From NCBI GenBank assembly GCA_902767235.1, contig CACXGR010000276.1:1-5841 (forward strand): a DNA stretch of 5,841 nucleotides, read 5' to 3'. How positions within the stretch are numbered: position 1 is the stretch's first letter; each line of letters opens with the position of its first letter. Positions 5,051 through 5,841 of this stretch are shown here, piece by piece. The notes under the pieces are model-generated. The model was not told the origin of the DNA. It did no database searches and was given only the letters and a program-made list of their open reading frames with translations. Made by a program: the position numbers and the translations under genes. The DNA is from an uncultured Lachnospiraceae bacterium (GTDB taxonomy: Bacteria > Bacillota > Clostridia > Lachnospirales > Lachnospiraceae).

Positions 5051-5841
5051 ATGGCAATTAATCAGAGAAAGGTTGCGATGGTTGGCTGTGGCTCTTCGGG
5101 CGCTGCGTCCTGTTTTGCGCTTATGCAGAGCGGCCTGTTCACGGAGATGGTCCTGATCGATTCGGAGCAGGAGAAGGCAAGAGGCGAGGCGATGGACCTC
5201 TCTCAAGGGCTTACATTTGCAAGACCGATGAAGATCTATGCAGGTACTTACGACGATCTGGCTGATGCGGCGATCATCATCGTCACGGCCGCAGGCGTCA
5301 AGAGACGCGATGACACCAGACTGGATCTGGTCAAAAAGAATGTAGCGATCTTCAAGACGATCATTCCCGAGATCGTAAAGAGAAATACGGAAGGTATTAT
5401 GCTGATCGTTGCCAATCCGGTGGATATTCTCACTTACTCGGCGCTCAAGATCAGCGGCTGGGCGGAAGGAAGGATCCTGGGCGTCGGCACAGTCCTCGAC
5501 ACCGCCAGACTCAGATCTCTGCTGAGCGAGAAGCTCAATGTGGATGCCCGCAATATCCACGCCTATATGGTTGGCGAGCAGGGCAAGGGCGAAGTTCCGA
5601 TCTGGAGCAGCGCGACCGTTTCCGGCATCCCGATCCGAGAGTTCTGTGAGATGAGAGGTTATCCGGATCCCACAGAGTATTTTGAAAAAGTGACAGCGGA
5701 AGTCCGCGGCAGCGGAGACATGATCACCAGAAAGAAGAAAGCGGCTTATTACGGCGTCGCGATGGCGGTCCGCAGAGTCTGCGAGGCGATCGTCCGCGAT
5801 GAGAAATCCGTACTTCCCGTTTCCAGCCTCATGTACGGCGC
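5051..5841 (+). CDS. Lactate/malate dehydrogenase family protein with altered active site (3' end outside window)
   Basis: The first 263 residues are visible and the frame is open at the right edge; full members have about 310-320. The Rossmann fold is intact: VGCGSSG (11-17, GxGxxG) and Asp37 at the end of the second strand, which indicates NAD. ANPVD (121-125), and VLDTAR with Asp150 and Arg153 (equivalent to Asp168 and Arg171 of LDH), are conserved, as is Arg90 (Arg109). However, the catalytic motif GEHGDS reads GEQGKG (175-180), so Gln177 replaces the proton-relay His195. The substrate loop AGVKRRDDTR is one residue shorter than usual, with Arg85 at the position that is Gln in LDH and Arg in MDH. 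Ala232 stands where LDH has Thr246. By overall sequence it is nearest L-LDH. Normal 2-hydroxyacid dehydrogenase activity is doubtful, so the function is unknown; it may be a diverged paralog with another substrate or a non-catalytic role. Confidence 0.8.
   Translation, partial: MAINQRKVAMVGCGSSGAASCFALMQSGLFTEMVLIDSEQEKARGEAMDLSQGLTFARPMKIYAGTYDDLADAAIIIVTAAGVKRRDDTRLDLVKKNVAIFKTIIPEIVKRNTEGIMLIVANPVDILTYSALKISGWAEGRILGVGTVLDTARLRSLLSEKLNVDARNIHAYMVGEQGKGEVPIWSSATVSGIPIREFCEMRGYPDPTEYFEKVTAEVRGSGDMITRKKKAAYYGVAMAVRRVCEAIVRDEKSVLPVSSLMYG

Overview
The window looks like a stretch of chromosome from a moderately GC-rich anaerobic Firmicute of the class Clostridia, plausibly Lachnospiraceae. This rests on AGGAGG-type ribosome binding sites, consensus TTGACA/TATAAT promoters, frequent GTG starts, tight 4-base gene overlaps and the clostridial character of the proteins. 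It is an inference, because no rRNA or species marker is present.

Layout. (1) Bases 2-319, plus strand: the 3' end of a gene ending in a copper-type heavy-metal-associated (HMA) domain. (2) Bases 367-411: a strong intrinsic terminator between convergent genes. (3) Bases 445-1320, minus strand: a shikimate/quinate dehydrogenase of the YdiB-like type. (4) Bases 1321-1522: a divergent control region with two back-to-back promoters and a Fur-like operator just downstream of the plus-strand promoter. (5) Bases 1523-4681, plus strand: a four-gene metal operon encoding a Fur-family regulator (probably Zur-like), a histidine-rich metal-binding lipoprotein (ZnuA-like), an ATPase (ZnuC-like) and a permease (ZnuB-like). 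The genes overlap or lie close together. (6) Bases 4714-4947: a 77-residue DUF1858 Cys-motif protein, whose likely promoter overlaps the end of the permease gene. (7) Bases 5051-5841: the first 263 codons of a lactate/malate dehydrogenase family protein, cut by the window edge, in which the catalytic histidine is replaced by glutamine.

How the genes fit together. The regulator and transporter form one unit. When metal is scarce, a Fur-family repressor would leave the operator, and the lipoprotein, ATPase and permease would be made together with more regulator, giving negative autoregulation. The copper-domain gene, the dehydrogenases and the DUF1858 protein have their own signals and show no clear link to the metal operon.

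No CRISPR array, tRNA, rRNA, insertion sequence or phage gene was seen. I see no evidence of an entirely new multi-gene system. The most unusual items are the LDH/MDH paralog with an altered active site, the ZnuA-like protein lacking the usual third histidine ligand, and the arrangement of starts around the ZnuA signal peptide.
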